64,000 nucleotides of DNA, from positions 1 to 64,000 of the forward strand of contig NZ_PIPX01000002.1 of assembly GCF_003987225.1 (NCBI RefSeq), read 5' to 3'. A model generated the notes under the pieces. The model searched no databases and was not told the origin of the DNA. It was given only the letters and a program-made list of their open reading frames with translations. Positions 61,848-64,000 of this stretch are shown piece by piece. This DNA comes from Pseudidiomarina homiensis. GTDB taxonomy: Bacteria; Pseudomonadota; Gammaproteobacteria; Enterobacterales; Alteromonadaceae. The position numbers and the translations under genes are program-made. Every line of letters starts with the position of its first letter. Positions within the stretch are counted from its first letter, which is position 1.

Positions 61848-62603
61848 TTACTCAGCGCACTGTGAACATTGCGGGTGGCGTGGCAGATTGAAGCTACGCC
61901 ATTCGCCGTGTAGGCCGTCATAGAGCATCACTTTATGTGAGATTGGCGTGCCGACTTTAGCTAATACTTTAAGGGTTTCGACCGCTTGCAGGGCGCCAAC
62001 CACACCCACCACAGGAGCGAGAATGCCCGCCTCCATACAGCTGAGTTGCTGTTCACCAAACAACTGACTTAAGCAACCGTAACAAGGCCCCTCGCCTTGA
62101 TTCATGAATACACTAAGCTGGCCTTCATAGCGAATCGCTGCACCCATGATGTGGGGCTTGCGTTGGCTCACGCAGGCCTGATTAATAAGGTTTCGAGTGG
62201 CAAGGTTGTCACAGCAGTCCACCACAACGTCATGCTGCTCTATCCACTCGTGCAAATTGTCATGCAGAGCTTTTTCTTGCCGTACTTGCACGTTGCAGTC
62301 GGGGCTACGCTGATTTAAATAAGCTTGGGCCGCCAAAACCTTCGCTGTGCCAACATCATCAGCGGTATAAATTGTCTGCCGTGGTAGATTGTGCTTATCC
62401 ACCACATCGTGATCGACGATGGTAAGTTGACCCACACCGCTTGCAGCAAGATAAGGTGCTACTGCAGATCCCAAACCACCCATGCCGATGAGCAAGACTT
62501 TGCTGGCCAGCAGGCGTTCTTGGCCTTGCATATCAAAGCTGGGTAGCATGACATGGCGACTATAGTGCAGCAGTTGTTCACGGGTGAGCTCAGGAAGGGT
62601 CAT
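61848..62603 (-). CDS. moeB: Molybdopterin-synthase adenylyltransferase MoeB
   Basis: An E1-like enzyme that adenylates the MoaD tail. The 251-residue protein has RYSRHVML-type HYSRHVMLPSF, the nucleotide loop LLIGMGGLGSAVAPYLAASG, the segment DHDVVDKHNLPRQTIY, and the zinc cysteines in CYGC and CSQC near the end. ThiF is a close relative; the Mo-cofactor context favours MoeB, and it may serve both. The frame extends to 62645, but MTLPELTREQ at 62603 is the family start. It overlaps the DUF454 gene by 14 bases. Confidence 0.9.
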   Translation of the reverse strand: MTLPELTREQLLHYSRHVMLPSFDMQGQERLLASKVLLIGMGGLGSAVAPYLAASGVGQLTIVDHDVVDKHNLPRQTIYTADDVGTAKVLAAQAYLNQRSPDCNVQVRQEKALHDNLHEWIEQHDVVVDCCDNLATRNLINQACVSQRKPHIMGAAIRYEGQLSVFMNQGEGPCYGCLSQLFGEQQLSCMEAGILAPVVGVVGALQAVETLKVLAKVGTPISHKVMLYDGLHGEWRSFNLPRHPQCSQCAE

Positions 62604-62979
62604 CGTGTGGGATCTCCTCTGGGCGGAGTACAAGCCAAATAGCAACGGTTGTCATAATAGCGATCACTCCGAACTTTAATGCCAAGTGCACAGGGCTGAA
62701 GCTCAGCATAATGGCACTGCCGCTCATCATCACAATAGCAATCACTTTCGGGCGACGCTTGACCACGCCATGTTGGCGCCAAGCAATGATTTGTGGGCCG
62801 TATTTGGGGTGTGCGAGCAACTTGGCTTCGAGCACAGGCCAGCCTTTTCCTCCGGCCCAAGCGGCGACCAATAAAAATGGTACAGTCGGCATGATTGGCA
62901 ACAATAATCCGATAACGCCCAACAAAAGCGCAAAAATCGCGATCATGCGCCAAATCAAAATACGTAGTAAGACCGTCAT
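62590..62979 (-). CDS. DUF454 (YbaN-like) membrane protein
   Basis: A 129-residue membrane protein with about three to four helices. The N-terminal GVIGLLLPIMPTVPFLLVAAW and the following HPKYGPQIIAWRQHGVV are signatures of the YbaN/DUF454 family. Its function is unknown. It overlaps moeB and is close downstream of norR, so all three may be transcribed together. Confidence 0.88.
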   Translation of the reverse strand: MTVLLRILIWRMIAIFALLLGVIGLLLPIMPTVPFLLVAAWAGGKGWPVLEAKLLAHPKYGPQIIAWRQHGVVKRRPKVIAIVMMSGSAIMLSFSPVHLALKFGVIAIMTTVAIWLVLRPEEIPHDDPS

Positions 62980-63000
62980 GTTTCTCCGTCGCTTGGCCGT

Positions 63001-64000
63001 TTACTTCAACCCTAACCTTTGCGCTAGTTTGTGCAGGTTGCTAGGGTCGATTTCTAGTATACGTGCGGCTTGGGTCCATTTATAGTCTGCTTGCTGCAGG
63101 GCTTGCTCTATCATTTGTTGTTGCAGCTTTTGCACTGCATCACGCAAATTCATGCTGGTTTGCGTGAAGGCCGCACTATCGACTTCTTGCGCTGCATTCG
63201 GTGTGTTTGGTAAGTCCAACAATTCGGGACCAATACTGACGATCGCTTGGCGGTCGGCGCCTTGGCTCAGCGCTTTGATGGCAGCACGACTGACCGTGTG
63301 TTCGAGTTCGCGCACATTACCCGGCCATGCGTAGTCAGTCAACGCGCGTTCTGCGGCGGAGCTTAAGCGTAATGCACGTAGGCCTAACCGAGAACGGTTT
63401 AACTCGAGAAAGTGACCGACTAACAACGGAATGTCATCGCGGCGTTCGCGCAACGGCGGTATCGGTAATGGATAGACGCTCAAGCGATGATAGAGATCCG
63501 CACGAAAGTCACCGCTTTTCACTTGTTGCTGTAAATCACGGTTGGTGGCGGCGACTAAGCGCACGTTCACCTTATGCGACTTGTCGCTGCCTAAGCGCTG
63601 AATCTCACCGTTTTGCAACACGCGCAAGAGCTTCGCCTGAATGGCGGCTGGCAGCTCGCCAACTTCATCGAGAAATAGTGTGCCACCATCGGCGCTATCG
63701 AATTTACCTGCGCGCTCAGCTGTTGCGCCGGAGAAGGCGCCTCGCGTGTGACCAAACAGCTCGCTTTCGGCCAACGACTCAGGCAAGGCGGCGCAGTTCA
63801 CGTAAACCAAAGGCTTGTCACGGCGTGGCGACCAGCGATGCAATTGCCGTGCAAAGAGCTCCTTACCCACCCCAGTTTCACCTAGGAGTAACACTAGTAA
63901 GTCAGCACTTGCTACCACTTCTAACTCTTGTAAAACCTGCTGTAAGGCTTGACTACGGCCAATAATCTCAGAGCTACTACCGGTGTTGGGAGCGAGCTCG
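63001..64000 (-). CDS. norR: NO-responsive sigma-54 activator NorR, 3' part
   Basis: The C-terminal 333 or so residues of an enhancer-binding protein; the frame stays open to the window edge, and the N-terminal GAF domain with its iron centre is missing. The AAA+ domain has GETGVGKELFARQLHRWSPR, the sigma-54 contact loop GAFSGA (serine for the usual threonine), Walker B GTLFLDEVGEL and YHRLSVYPLPIPPLRERRDD. The C-terminal Fis-type helix-turn-helix reads KWTQAARILEIDPSNLHKLA and ends RLGLK as in E. coli NorR. Its predicted target is norZ, which has matching sites. Confidence 0.9.
   Translation of the reverse strand, partial: ELAPNTGSSSEIIGRSQALQQVLQELEVVASADLLVLLLGETGVGKELFARQLHRWSPRRDKPLVYVNCAALPESLAESELFGHTRGAFSGATAERAGKFDSADGGTLFLDEVGELPAAIQAKLLRVLQNGEIQRLGSDKSHKVNVRLVAATNRDLQQQVKSGDFRADLYHRLSVYPLPIPPLRERRDDIPLLVGHFLELNRSRLGLRALRLSSAAERALTDYAWPGNVRELEHTVSRAAIKALSQGADRQAIVSIGPELLDLPNTPNAAQEVDSAAFTQTSMNLRDAVQKLQQQMIEQALQQADYKWTQAARILEIDPSNLHKLAQRLGLK

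Overview
The window reads as a chromosomal segment of a marine-type gammaproteobacterium. The order lptM-lysA-dapF-DUF484-xerC-yigB-uvrD and the run cyaY-hemC-hemD-hemX-hemY are typical of that class. The base composition is moderate. My best guess is Alteromonadales, perhaps Idiomarinaceae; this is an inference from gene order and protein style, not a database result. No transposase, integrase of a mobile element, phage gene or CRISPR array is visible.

Positions 1-27.7 kb are mainly housekeeping. They hold the end of an rRNA operon (5S rRNA and terminator), a cytochrome b561/YceI pair, cyaY and the haem biosynthesis genes, the lysine/DAP and xerC-uvrD cluster (uvrD with a LexA-type box), rarD, recQ, and a LysE exporter. 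Next come a glutamate-receptor-like potassium channel with a beta-propeller partner, dgkA, and an unrecognised protein paired with an MscS channel. A compact acyl-metabolism cluster follows: a fused two-oxoacid dehydrogenase E1, a FabD-like acyltransferase and glutaryl-CoA dehydrogenase. The part ends with a LysR regulator and the ferredoxin/TrhP pair for tRNA hydroxylation.

Positions 27.7-64 kb form a nearly uninterrupted anaerobic-respiration region. It begins with a molybdenum-cofactor operon (moaA-mobA-moaB-moaC-moaD-moaE-modABC) preceded by an FNR-type box, a NarL-type site and a Moco riboswitch. It continues with moeA, narL, a divergent NarK paralogue, narX, the nitrate reductase operon narGHJI with its parvulin, and tpm. 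Then come a small Cys-motif protein, quinol nitric oxide reductase (norZ), anaerobic ribonucleotide reductase (nrdG/nrdD), oxygen-independent coproporphyrinogen oxidase (hemN), the oxygen-independent ubiquinone genes ubiT/ubiU/ubiV, and mog. It closes with a 24-helix NarK1-NarK2 fusion, nnrS, moeB, a DUF454 protein and the 3' part of norR, cut by the window end.

Together these genes supply the cofactor (Mo uptake, molybdopterin), the enzyme (NarGHI), the substrate traffic (NarK), the nitrate sensing (NarX/NarL), the protection against NO (NorZ, NnrS, NorR) and the oxygen-free versions of dNTP, haem and quinone synthesis. No dissimilatory nitrite reductase (nirS, nirK, nirBD, nrfA) or nitrous oxide reductase is present here. 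The regulatory sequences fit this picture: FNR-type boxes precede moaA, nrdG, hemN and probably ubiT; NarL-type 7-2-7 motifs precede moaA, narG and lie between narK and nnrS; norZ has a sigma-54 promoter with NorR-type upstream sites matching the NorR encoded at the right edge.
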